Assembly (NCBI GenBank): GCA_000955875.1
Contig: JYOE01000007.1
Location: 143,379-207,378 of the forward strand
DNA: 64,000 nt
Source: Terrabacter sp. 28
Lineage (GTDB): Bacteria > Actinomycetota > Actinomycetes > Actinomycetales > Dermatophilaceae
Direction: 5' to 3'
This document shows, piece after piece, positions 18,633 to 27,974 of the stretch. The translations under genes were made by a program, and so were the position numbers. A model generated the notes under the pieces. The model was not told where the DNA came from and did no database searches. It worked only from the letters and a program-made list of their open reading frames with translations. Position 1 is the stretch's first letter. Every line of letters begins with the position of its first letter.

Positions 18633-18636
<4 letters not shown>
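17176..18636 (+). CDS. pbpA: PbpA, class B penicillin-binding protein (transpeptidase)
   Basis: 486 residues. An N-terminal membrane helix (residues 10-28) anchors an extracytoplasmic transpeptidase domain with the three active-site motifs: STFK at about S218, SCN at about 279 and KTG at about 423. The N-terminal module is short, as in mycobacterial PbpA, which acts in septation and growth and is controlled by PknB. It starts with GTG overlapping the rodA stop and ends overlapping the pknB start (ATGA). The order rodA-pbpA pairs a glycosyltransferase with its transpeptidase. Confidence 0.95.
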
Positions 18637-20600
<1,964 letters not shown>

Positions 20601-20607
20601 CCTCTCT

Positions 20608-20649
20608 GTCGGGTGCCCACTCTCCGCCGTCGGAGAGTGGGCACTCGAC
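20608..20649. terminator. 19-bp hairpin between pknB and trpG
   Basis: Arms 20608-20626 and 20631-20649 pair with one mismatch around a 4-base loop. Its right arm differs at only three positions from the GTCGGGAAGTGAGCACTCGA family. It sits between the convergent pknB and trpG genes. Confidence 0.8.
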
Positions 20650-20680
20650 GTGAGGGGGTCGCCGACGGTGGCGGGGCCCG

Positions 20681-21319
20681 TCAGACGGCGGCGGTGACGA
20701 GGGGGCTCAGCCCGGCCGAACGCTCGACCGCGCCGGGGTCGCCGCACATCGCCAGGAAGTTGGCCAGCATGCGGTGGCCACCCTCGGTGAGCACGCTCTC
20801 GGGATGGAACTGAACGCCGTGCAGCGGCAGGTCGCGGTGGCGTACGGCCATGACGAGGCCGGAGTCGGTGTGCCCCGTCGCGACGAGCTCGGCCGGCAGC
20901 GTGGCCGGGTCGATCGTCAGCGAGTGGTAGCGCGTCGCGGTGAACGGGTCGGGCAGACCCTCGAGGACGCCGGTGCCGTCGTGGTGCACGAGCGACGTCT
21001 TGCCGTGGAGCAGCTCGGGCGCGCGCCCGACCGTCGCCCCCGCGACGACGCCGAGCGCCTGGTGTCCGAGGCACACCCCGAACATCGGCTTCGCGATGCG
21101 CGCGCACTCGCGGATGATCTCCATCGAGACCCCCGCCCCCTCGGGCGTGCCGGGGCCGGGCGAGACGAGCACCCCGTCGTATGCCGCCGCCTCGCTCGCC
21201 TCGACGGCGTCGTTGCGCACGACCGTGCACTCGGCGCCGAGCTGCTCGAGGTAGCCGACGATCGTGTAGACGAAGCTGTCGTAGTTGTCGACGACGAGGA
21301 TGCGGGCTGGGCTGGTCAT
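20681..21319 (-). CDS. trpG: Glutamine amidotransferase, anthranilate/aminodeoxychorismate synthase component II
   Basis: 212 residues, a class I glutamine amidotransferase. It provides ammonia to chorismate-using synthases for tryptophan or folate. The triad is visible: nucleophile Cys in GVCLGHQAL, and His and Glu in VQFHPESVLTEGG. The SPGPGTPE oxyanion loop and NYDSFVY start are typical of TrpG/PabA. The position next to pknB matches the mycobacterial locus, where the gene is called trpG; no trpE or pabB is nearby, so it may serve both pathways. Confidence 0.93.
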   Translation of the reverse strand: MTSPARILVVDNYDSFVYTIVGYLEQLGAECTVVRNDAVEASEAAAYDGVLVSPGPGTPEGAGVSMEIIRECARIAKPMFGVCLGHQALGVVAGATVGRAPELLHGKTSLVHHDGTGVLEGLPDPFTATRYHSLTIDPATLPAELVATGHTDSGLVMAVRHRDLPLHGVQFHPESVLTEGGHRMLANFLAMCGDPGAVERSAGLSPLVTAAV

Positions 21320-21351
21320 GCGGTGTCTCTCAGACAGGGCTCGGGGGCGGG

Positions 21352-22179
21352 TCAGCGGATCGGCGAGGCGTACTGGAAGTCCACCGAGCCCGAGTATGCC
21401 GGGAACTCGATCGAGCTGTGCGTGTGCACCCCGTAGCCGAGACCGACCGCGTCGACGTACTGCTTGTAGATGGTGACCGACGGGTCGGCGTCGAGTCCGC
21501 GCTGCAGCCGGTCGACGTCACCGATGGCGGTGATGCGATAGGGCGGGGCATAGACGCGGCCCTGGAGGATGAGCGTGTTGCCGACGCAGCGCACGGCGCT
21601 CGTCGAGATGACCCGCTGGTCCTGGATCATCATCGCCTCGGCGCCCGACGACCAGAGCGCGTTGACGACGGCCTGGACGTCCTGCTGGTGCACGACGATG
21701 TCGTCGGCCGTGAAGCCGTCGGGCAGGGAGTCGGCCGTGCGGTGGGCGTCGTCGAGGGTGACCTCGATCGCCGCGCCCCTGACCTTGGTCGTCGCAGCAG
21801 TGCCGGCCAGCTCGTCGGCGGCCCGGTTGAGGGTGGAGATGTGGTCGTCGGCGGGCGCGTTGGTCTTGGCGAGCGCGTTGACCTCACGCTGCAGCTCGTC
21901 GAGGAGGGTCGACTTCTCCTGAACCCGGACCGTGCCCTCCTTGATGAGCTGCGGCAGGTCGCGGTCGGCACGCAGGTCACGGCCCTGCGCTGCCTGGAAG
22001 CTCATCGCGAACATCAGGCCGGCGGCCGCGGTGACGACCGGCACGAGCACGCCCCACGTGAGGCGCCGGCGGACCTTCGGTGCCGACGCGGCCTCGGCGG
22101 GCTCGGCGGGCGCAGCGGGCTCGACGGTCGGCGCACCATCGGGAGGCTCGGGTGCCTCGGGACGGTCGGCGTCGTTCAT
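21352..22179 (-). CDS. DUF881 family membrane protein
   Basis: About 275 residues. An acidic, Pro/Ala-rich cytosolic start, one membrane helix (LVPVVTAAAGLMFAMSF), a coiled-coil stretch (LLDELQREVNALAK) and a conserved extracytoplasmic DUF881 domain with GAAIEVTLDD, VVNALWSSGAEAMMI and the late YRITAIGD. The function is unknown; in actinobacteria it lies between trpG and crgA next to division genes, as here. The ATG at 22179 is chosen over an open extension to 22278, which is arginine-rich. Confidence 0.9.
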   Translation of the reverse strand: MNDADRPEAPEPPDGAPTVEPAAPAEPAEAASAPKVRRRLTWGVLVPVVTAAAGLMFAMSFQAAQGRDLRADRDLPQLIKEGTVRVQEKSTLLDELQREVNALAKTNAPADDHISTLNRAADELAGTAATTKVRGAAIEVTLDDAHRTADSLPDGFTADDIVVHQQDVQAVVNALWSSGAEAMMIQDQRVISTSAVRCVGNTLILQGRVYAPPYRITAIGDVDRLQRGLDADPSVTIYKQYVDAVGLGYGVHTHSSIEFPAYSGSVDFQYASPIR

Positions 22180-22322
22180 GTCGGGTCCTCGCTCGCGCGG
22201 ACGGTCCGCGCCGCCACCATTGTGCCTCCTGCGGCGGGCCGGTCGAGCGGAGGTTCCGTGCGCGGGGACGCGGGGCACCTCATTGGTTACCCTTGGCTCA
22301 ACTCAGACCAAGGAGAAGTGCT

Positions 22323-22574
22323 GTGCCCGAGTCCAAAGGCCGCGACCACAAGGCGGCGGCATACGTCCCGCCCCGCACCAGCAAGGCCGCCGAGCCCAAC
22401 CCCACCTGGTGGGCCCCCGTCTTCATCACGCTGCTCGTCCTCGGGCTGCTGTGGATCGTCGTGTACTACGTGACGGAGTACAAGTTCCCGATCGGGTCCA
22501 TCGGCGTGTGGAACCTCGGCGTGGGCTTCGTGCTGCTCATGGCGGGCTTCATCATGACGATGCGGTGGCGGTGA
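22323..22574 (+). CDS. crgA: CrgA, cell division protein
   Basis: 83 residues with two membrane helices joined by a short loop (VFITLLVLGLLWIVVYYV, then GVGFVLLMAGFIMTM). The opening PESKGRDHKAA and NPTWWAP are typical of CrgA, which in Streptomyces and mycobacteria binds FtsZ-ring components and helps coordinate septation with wall synthesis. It starts with GTG behind CAAGGAG. It is divergent from the DUF881 gene and is followed by the DnaA-box cluster. Confidence 0.95.
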   Translation: MPESKGRDHKAAAYVPPRTSKAAEPNPTWWAPVFITLLVLGLLWIVVYYVTEYKFPIGSIGVWNLGVGFVLLMAGFIMTMRWR

Positions 22575-22585
22575 GGGCTCGACCG

Positions 22586-22793
22586 GCATCCACACCTGCC
22601 CACAGCCTTCCCGGCGCCGGCTGTCCACACCTGTGGACGGCCGGCGTCGTTCTTTTTCCTCCACAGCTGTGGACAACCCCCGTGCACAAGTCCGCGCGCA
22701 CAGCCCGCCGGCTGTCCACAGAGTTTTCCCCAGCTGGGGATGAATGACACGCGTGTAACTACATCCACAGGCTTTTCCACAGCCGGTGGACAA
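22586..22793. other. Cluster of DnaA-box-like 9-mers outside oriC
   Basis: At least eight matches or near matches to TTNTCCACA lie in about 210 bases. Two are exact: minus-strand TTGTCCACA at 22668-22676 and plus-strand TTTTCCACA at 22773-22781. Near matches sit at 22586-22594, 22621-22629, 22657-22665, 22712-22720, 22761-22769 and, on the minus strand, 22785-22793. They occur on both strands with a short pyrimidine run and an ACACGCGTGT palindrome between. No gene lies here. Confidence 0.7.
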
Positions 22794-22814
22794 CTCGCTG
22801 TGGGCGGATGCAGA

Positions 22815-22846
22815 AAGCGCCCCCGAGCGTCGGCTCGGGGGCGCTT
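22815..22846 (-). terminator. Terminator of the rhomboid gene
   Basis: A perfect 14-bp stem (22815-22828 with 22833-22846) and a 4-base loop lie just downstream of the rhomboid stop on the minus strand, followed by TTTC. Confidence 0.85.
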
Positions 22847-22863
22847 CACGGGACGAGACGGAG

Positions 22864-23859
22864 TCACCCGGACGTCAGCTCGCGGATGTCGACCGGGACG
22901 GTGAGGTACTTCGCGACGGCGAGGCCGACCACGACGGCGAGCACGGCGAGCAGGGCCACCCACACGAGGCGGCGCACGCCCTGCTTGCGGAACGCGACGA
23001 TGACGCCGGCGCAGGCGAGGCCGGTGACGAGGCCGCCGAGGTGGGCCTGCCAGGAGATGCCGGGGTAGAGGAAGCCGAACGCCGCGTTGATCGCGATGGT
23101 CGCGTACATCGCGGTGGACGAGCGGCCCAGGTGGCGGTTCAGCACCAGGAGCGCGCCGAACAGGCCGAAGATCGCGCCGGACGCCCCGACGACGGCGCCG
23201 AACCACGCGCCCCGTCCGCCGGCCGCGATGTCGGCGACGGTGGGCGTGCCCGCGAGCAGGGTCACGGCGACCTGACCGCCGATGCCGCTGATGAGGTAGA
23301 GCGCTGCGAACCGGGCGCGGCCGAGCATCGGCTCGAGGTACTGCCCCAGCGACCACAGCGCGAACATGTTGAGCAGGATGTGGAAGATCGTCTGCGGCGA
23401 GTGCAGGAACGCAGCGGTGACGAACCGCCACGGCTCGCTCCACCCGAGGAATGGCGCGAAGGCGAAGTCCAGCGTGACGGAGTCACTGGCGCGCTGCGCG
23501 AGGTAGGCGACGGCGCAGATCCCGATGATGGCGTAGGTGACGACGGGGGTGCCGTCGGTCGCTCGGCCACCGAAGACCGTGCGCGCGTCGGGCGTGGAAC
23601 GGGCGGCATCGCGTACGCAGTCGACGCACTGGATGCCGACGGCGGCGGGCCGCTGGCACTCGGGGCACGCGGGCCGCCCGCAGCGCTGGCAGCGGACGTA
23701 GGCCTCGCGGTCGGGGTGGCGTGGGCACACGGACGGACCGGCGGCCGGCTGCGGCACGCCGGGGCGCACCGGTGGCTGGCCGGCCGGGCCGGGCGGGCCG
23801 TACTGGCTCGGCTCGCCCGACGGCTGGGCCGGCGGGACGCTGCTCGGGTCGTCGGACAA
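22864..23859 (-). CDS. Rhomboid-family intramembrane serine protease with N-terminal zinc finger
   Basis: About 331 residues. A Pro/Gly-rich start is followed by a B-box-like zinc-binding module (CPRHP, CQRCGRPACPEC, CVDC) and six or seven membrane helices. The catalytic serine is in GASGAIFG and the histidine in QAHLGGLVTG; HILLNMFALW is the usual helix 2 sequence. It should cut membrane proteins within the bilayer. No ATG fits; I place the start at the TTG at 23859 because GGGAG stands seven bases before it. A start further upstream would overlap the ppiA stop. Confidence 0.88.
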   Translation of the reverse strand: MSDDPSSVPPAQPSGEPSQYGPPGPAGQPPVRPGVPQPAAGPSVCPRHPDREAYVRCQRCGRPACPECQRPAAVGIQCVDCVRDAARSTPDARTVFGGRATDGTPVVTYAIIGICAVAYLAQRASDSVTLDFAFAPFLGWSEPWRFVTAAFLHSPQTIFHILLNMFALWSLGQYLEPMLGRARFAALYLISGIGGQVAVTLLAGTPTVADIAAGGRGAWFGAVVGASGAIFGLFGALLVLNRHLGRSSTAMYATIAINAAFGFLYPGISWQAHLGGLVTGLACAGVIVAFRKQGVRRLVWVALLAVLAVVVGLAVAKYLTVPVDIRELTSG

Positions 23860-23906
23860 CTCGATCTCCCTGCCGGTCTCGTCCGTGTCGGTTCGCGTCG
23901 TCTGCG

Positions 23907-24425
23907 TCAGTCGCTGATGGTGACCGAGTTGATGACGACGTCCTCGAGCGGCTTGTCGTTGGCGCCGGTCGGGACGGTGCCGATCTTGTCGACGACGTCG
24001 CGCGAGGACTGGTCGGCCACCTCGCCGAAGATGGTGTGCTTGCCCTGGAGCCAGGTGGTCGGAGCGGTCGTGATGAAGAACTGGGAACCGTTGGTGCCCT
24101 TGCCCATGCGCTTGCCGGCGTTGGCCATGGCGAGGATGTAGGGCTTGGTGAAGTCCTTGTCGGGGCTGATCTCGTCGTCGAACGTGAAGCCCGGGCCGCC
24201 GAAGCCCTGACCGATCGGGCAGCCGCCCTGGATCATGAAGTTCGGGATGATGCGGTGGAAGATCAGGCCGTCGTAGAACGGCGTCGGGTTGGTGCGACCC
24301 GCCTCGTCCTTGTACTCCTTCTCGCCCTTGGCGAGGCCGACGAAGTTCTCCACCGTCTTCGGGGCCTGGTGCTCGAAGAGGTCGACGACGATGTCGCCGT
24401 GGTTCGTGTGCAGGGTTGCCTTCAT
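23907..24425 (-). CDS. ppiA: Cyclophilin-type peptidyl-prolyl cis-trans isomerase
   Basis: 172 residues, a one-domain cytosolic cyclophilin. Active-site residues are visible in FHRIIPNFMIQGG, the GTNGSQFFIT stretch and the WLQGKHTIFGEV region. It speeds proline isomerisation in protein folding. The place beside the crgA region matches mycobacterial ppiA. The rhomboid gene follows about 50 bases downstream. Confidence 0.95.
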   Translation of the reverse strand: MKATLHTNHGDIVVDLFEHQAPKTVENFVGLAKGEKEYKDEAGRTNPTPFYDGLIFHRIIPNFMIQGGCPIGQGFGGPGFTFDDEISPDKDFTKPYILAMANAGKRMGKGTNGSQFFITTAPTTWLQGKHTIFGEVADQSSRDVVDKIGTVPTGANDKPLEDVVINSVTISD

Positions 24426-24614
24426 GGGCCCAATCCTCGCATGACCGCGCACGTATGCCGTGCCGCCGGCCGCCCGCTCCCGGGTACGGGCATCTGCGAA
24501 ATGCGGAACGGCACGGCTGGACCCGCCGTTGCCCAAGGAGAAGGATCGTTCCCATCCCCACCGGGGACGCGACCCGATAGCCGCCGGTGAACACCGGCGC
24601 AGGACGGAGTGCCG

Positions 24615-25238
24615 ATGTCGTTTCTGGACAAGCTGAAGAAGAAGGCCGAGGAGCTCGACCTCGAGACCAAGGCCAAGCACCTGCAGGAGCAGGCCGCCGC
24701 GGCCGCGAAGCAGGCGCGCGAGAAGGCGGGTGACTACGCCGCCCAGAACCGCGAGAAGATCGACGGCTACGTGGAGACGGCCGCGTCGAAGATCGACGAG
24801 AAGACCGAGGGCAAGTACGCCGACAAGGTCGCCAAGGTCAAGGAGCAGGTCGGCCACGGTGTCGACAAGGTCGCCGAGGGCCACACGTCCGGGCCGACCA
24901 CCGCCACGGGCGCCGCGGCGGCTGCCGGCGCGACGGACGTGACCGGCGGTGACCCCTACCCGGTCGACCCGGAGTCCCCGACCGCGGACCCGGCTGCCGG
25001 TCAGGGCGATCCGGGCCTGGACACTCCTGTGGACAGCGGGTTCGGGGCGGCCGCGGGCGACGTGCCGGCACCCACCCGCGAGTCGCTCGAGGACACGACG
25101 CTCGAGGACACCGTGCTGGGTCTCGACCACCCGCCGACCGTTCCCGGGCACCACGGGCAGGATCCCCTCAAGGGACACGACGCACCCGGCCCCGAGCAGG
25201 CGACGCCCACGACGGACGGTCGTGCGGAGCGTCCCTGA
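24615..25238 (+). CDS. MT0933/Rv0909-like antitoxin-domain protein
   Basis: 207 residues. The N-terminal half is a highly charged Lys/Ala helix ending in KIDEKTEGKYADKVAKV, which resembles the core of the MT0933-like antitoxin family (Rv0909 type). The C-terminal half is acidic, disordered and Pro/Gly-rich. Members can be antitoxins of small toxins, but no toxin gene is recognisable beside it, so a role in toxin neutralisation is not supported here. I start at the ATG at 24615; the upstream in-frame codon adds only two residues. The next gene follows after 42 bases. Confidence 0.75.
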   Translation: MSFLDKLKKKAEELDLETKAKHLQEQAAAAAKQAREKAGDYAAQNREKIDGYVETAASKIDEKTEGKYADKVAKVKEQVGHGVDKVAEGHTSGPTTATGAAAAAGATDVTGGDPYPVDPESPTADPAAGQGDPGLDTPVDSGFGAAAGDVPAPTRESLEDTTLEDTVLGLDHPPTVPGHHGQDPLKGHDAPGPEQATPTTDGRAERP

Positions 25239-25280
25239 AGTTGGCAGGATGGGTAAGGACGAGTGGACCTAGGAGGACGA

Positions 25281-26396
25281 ATGTTCCGAACCAAGCAGTC
25301 CCGCACGGAGGCTGCCGTCGACCAGGCGCGCGCCACGGCAGCCGACCTCGGCTCGGCCGCGAGTGATCGCCTGGACGCGCTGAAGCACAACGCCGCCGCT
25401 TCGGCGAGCGAGGCTTCCGCAGCAGCGAGGGAGGCCGCACTCGTGCGGGCGCACTCGGCTCGCGAGGCCGCCGCACCGGTGTTCCACGACGCCGCAGAGG
25501 CAGCCCGCGACCGCCTCGCCGCAGCGAGGGAGGCAGCCTCACCCGCGCTCCACGACGCCGCCGACACCGCCCGCGAGCGCTTCCAGGACGCCGCGGCCAC
25601 CGCCAGGGACGTCGCCGGAGAGGCCCTGCACGAGGCCGCCGACCGCGCCAAGCCACGGGTGGAGGCTGCCCAGTCGACCCTCGTCGACACGGTGCTGCCC
25701 AAGGTCGGCGCGGCCATCGCCACGGCTGCCGCCGCCCTCGCCGCGGGCGCCGAGCAGGCCCGAGAGGCGGCCCAGCCCCACCTCGAGCAGGCCGCGGCAC
25801 AGGCCAGGGAGACCGCAGCCGTCAGCGGGCATCGTGCGCAGGACGCGTACGCCGTGCTGAAGGGCGACGCCGTGGCCAAGAAGCGTGGCGGCAAGGGCAA
25901 GTGGCTCATCGCGATCGGCCTGACGGCTGCAGCCGTGGCCGCCGTCGCGGCGTTCCGCAAGCAGCAACAGGCCGATGACCCGTGGGCCACCCCCCTCGAC
26001 TCCCGCACGGCGGGCACGTCCGGCACGTCCGACACCGCCACCCTCAAGGACAAGGCCGCCGAGCAGGTGACCCACGCCAAGGAGGCCGTCGCCGACGCCG
26101 CGACCAAGGCCAAGGAGAAGGGCTCCGAGCTCGCCGATGCGGCCAAGGACAAGGCCGGCGACCTCGCGGCGAAGGGCCAGTCGGCCATCGCCGACGCCAA
26201 GGACCGCTCCGGCGAGTCCGACGCGTCTGCGACCGGCCCGTCGGGCCAGGTGACCTCGGTCGACCCGGCGCCCGACTCCGACGCCATCACGTCCGACGCG
26301 GTCGAGGGCGGCACCATCAACGGTGCGTCGACGACCGCCTCGTCGCGAGGCTCGGCCCGCACCCGTGCGCAGCGGGGCGACAAGCCGGGGAGCTGA
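25281..26396 (+). CDS. Ala-rich helical repeat protein with one membrane segment
   Basis: 371 residues, family not recognised. Residues 1-190 are repeated amphipathic helices rich in Ala, Glu and Arg (AAREAA, HDAAEAARDR, HDAADTARER), like apolipoprotein or LEA-type sequences. A hydrophobic helix follows (GKWLIAIGLTAAAVAAVAAF, about 208-227), then a second Ala/Lys-rich helical region with KAKEKGSELADAAKDKA. It looks like a membrane-bound coiled-coil protein. The start has a strong AGGAGGACGA site. It may form an operon with the preceding antitoxin-like gene, whose helices are similar in composition. Confidence 0.75.
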   Translation: MFRTKQSRTEAAVDQARATAADLGSAASDRLDALKHNAAASASEASAAAREAALVRAHSAREAAAPVFHDAAEAARDRLAAAREAASPALHDAADTARERFQDAAATARDVAGEALHEAADRAKPRVEAAQSTLVDTVLPKVGAAIATAAAALAAGAEQAREAAQPHLEQAAAQARETAAVSGHRAQDAYAVLKGDAVAKKRGGKGKWLIAIGLTAAAVAAVAAFRKQQQADDPWATPLDSRTAGTSGTSDTATLKDKAAEQVTHAKEAVADAATKAKEKGSELADAAKDKAGDLAAKGQSAIADAKDRSGESDASATGPSGQVTSVDPAPDSDAITSDAVEGGTINGASTTASSRGSARTRAQRGDKPGS

Positions 26397-26446
26397 CCCC
26401 CGCCGGCGGCGTCTCCGGACGCGACGGCCGGACACAGAGCGGACAA

Positions 26447-26487
26447 AGAGAAGGACCCGGGTGCCAGAGGCATCCGGGTCCTTCTCT
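26447..26487 (+). terminator. Hairpin terminator after the Ala-rich gene
   Basis: Arms 26447-26460 and 26474-26487 form a 14-bp perfect stem, extended by weaker inner pairs. It lies 51 bases past the stop. Two more inverted repeats follow: 26494-26503 with 26521-26530 (perfect, 10 bp), and 26538-26549 with 26563-26574 (one mismatch). Confidence 0.8.
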
Positions 26488-26769
26488 GCTTGAGCTGGCT
26501 CGCACCGACAGGGGGACAGCGCGAGCCAGCACATGCAGAAGGGCTGGGCGCGGTTCGTGCGGGCCCAACCCTTCGCTACTGACGAGTGTAAACGGAACAA
26601 GGCCAGTTGCGAAAGACTTCTCGATGAAGTTTGCATCATCAGTCGCAACGATCGATGGTGCTGCATCGAGCATGGCACTCCTCGGAGCGATTCGCCAGAG
26701 GTAGCGCCCACGGATTCCCTGTGCGGGCGCCGCCTCCGTCCGGGTCCACGAGACGACCTGCTGAAGCGA
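26488..26769. other. Low-GC patch and stacked hairpins
   Basis: After two further hairpins, the stretch from about 26578 to 26700 is clearly poorer in GC than its surroundings (GAGTGTAAACGGAACAAGG and similar). No intact gene is supported on either strand. It may be the remnant of an inserted or exchanged segment that also removed the 5' part of the next gene. Confidence 0.5.
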
Positions 26770-27276
26770 GTGCTTCGACTGGCGGTCACGGACGCCGACG
26801 GCCGCTACACGGTCGGTCCGCTGGCGGCCGGCACCTACCGCCCGGTGGTCTACGTGGGCTACGGCGCGGGCCCGTGGGCTCCCGAGTGGTCAGGCGGCGC
26901 CACCATCTACGAGGGCGCCACCGCGGTCACCCTGAAGCCGGGCAGGGCGGGCACGTTCTCGGCGGCGCTCGCGCCGCCCAGCAGCATCGCCGGTGAGCTC
27001 GTCGAGTCCGACGGGTCGCCGGCCGGTGAGGGCTGGATCGGCTTCGTCGAGAGCACGACCGGCCGCCACATGGGCGACTTCGACGTGTTCGGCGGCAACA
27101 CGTTCAGTCCGGTCACGCTGCCCGCCGGCCAGTTCAGGATCCGCCTGGAGAACGTCTACACCGGCGAGAAGGCTTGGTACGACGGGTCGTCCACGGAGGA
27201 AGGCTCCACGGTCGTGACCTTGCAGGAGGGTGAGGCCCGGTCGCTCACCATCCACCTGCCGGCGTCGGCGGGCTGA
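26770..27276 (+). pseudogene. 5'-truncated secreted protein with carboxypeptidase-regulatory-like domains
   Basis: About 168 residues of recognisable sequence: AVTDADGRYTVGPLAAGTYRP is the second half of a CarboxypepD_reg/SpaA-like beta-sandwich, followed by SIAGELVESDGSPAGEGWIGF, which starts a second, complete domain. Such domains are tandem repeats in secreted or surface proteins. There is no signal peptide and no ribosome site; the first domain begins mid-fold. Upstream codons in the same frame are unlike the family and low in GC. I read it as the 3' remnant of a larger gene. Confidence 0.6.
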
Positions 27277-27385
27277 CCCGAAGCGGTCCCGTTCGTCGGA
27301 TGCCCGGTCGCGTGAGTGCGCGGCCGGGCATCCTGCGTCGGACGCGCGCTCGACGCGCATGGGAGGTCGGGAGCATCCTGACGGC

Positions 27386-27958
27386 ATGACAGAGGGCCTG
27401 ACAGGGGGCGTGCAGCCGCGAAGCATGGTCGTCCCCCTGGCGGCGTTCGCCGCGGGAGCCGTGGTCGCCCTGCTCGTCGGCGTGTTCGGCAAGGTGCACG
27501 ACCCGACGCTCGCCGGCACGACGACGCTGGGCTTCCGCACCGTGATCTCCATGAAGGTCGTGCTGTCGGTGGTGATCGCCGTGCTCACGGTGCTGCAGCT
27601 TCTCGGCGCCCTGTGGATGTACGGCAGGTTCGGCCGTCCGGCGCCGGCCTGGGTCGGTCCGGCCCACCGCGCGTCGGGAGCCGTCGCCCTCGTGCTGACC
27701 GTCTTCGTCGCCTACCACTGCGTGTGGGCGCTCGGCCTCGAGTCGGGCACCCTCGCTGACGGGGAGCCCGTCCCCACCCGAACCGTCGTCCACGGCGTGA
27801 TCGGCTGCGCTGTCGTCGGAGCCGTGGTGGTCAAGCTCGTGGCGGTTCGCTCGCGACGGGCGGCGGGGTGGTTCCTGCCCGTGGCGGGTGGGATCCTCTT
27901 CGCCACGCTCGTCCTCGCCGTGCTGACCTCGACGGTCTGGTACCTCGCCGCCGGGTGA
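27386..27958 (+). CDS. Membrane protein with about five helices (DUF6529-like)
   Basis: About 190 residues, mostly membrane helices: VPLAAFAAGAVVALLVGVFG, MKVVLSVVIAVLTVLQLLGALW, GAVALVLTVFVAYHCVWALGL, VVHGVIGCAVVGAVVVKLVAV and FATLVLAVLTSTVWYL. Histidines at HRASG, YHCVW and VVHGV could bind haem, as in cytochrome b561-like or DUF6529 proteins. That family label is from memory of pattern and moderate in confidence. The start at 27386 lacks a strong ribosome site; ATG at 27359 is another option. It converges with the histidine kinase gene after 16 bases. Confidence 0.72.
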   Translation: MTEGLTGGVQPRSMVVPLAAFAAGAVVALLVGVFGKVHDPTLAGTTTLGFRTVISMKVVLSVVIAVLTVLQLLGALWMYGRFGRPAPAWVGPAHRASGAVALVLTVFVAYHCVWALGLESGTLADGEPVPTRTVVHGVIGCAVVGAVVVKLVAVRSRRAAGWFLPVAGGILFATLVLAVLTSTVWYLAAG

Positions 27959-27974
27959 GCGGGCGTTGCGGGCG

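Noticed and set aside
22586..22793. The main oriC
   Set aside because: recF, gyrB and gyrA place dnaA-dnaN and oriC past the right edge; this cluster lacks dnaA or dnaN neighbours and a long AT-rich unwinding region.
24615..26396. A toxin-antitoxin pair
   Set aside because: The second protein is a long membrane-bound helical protein, not toxin-like, and no other small toxin gene adjoins.
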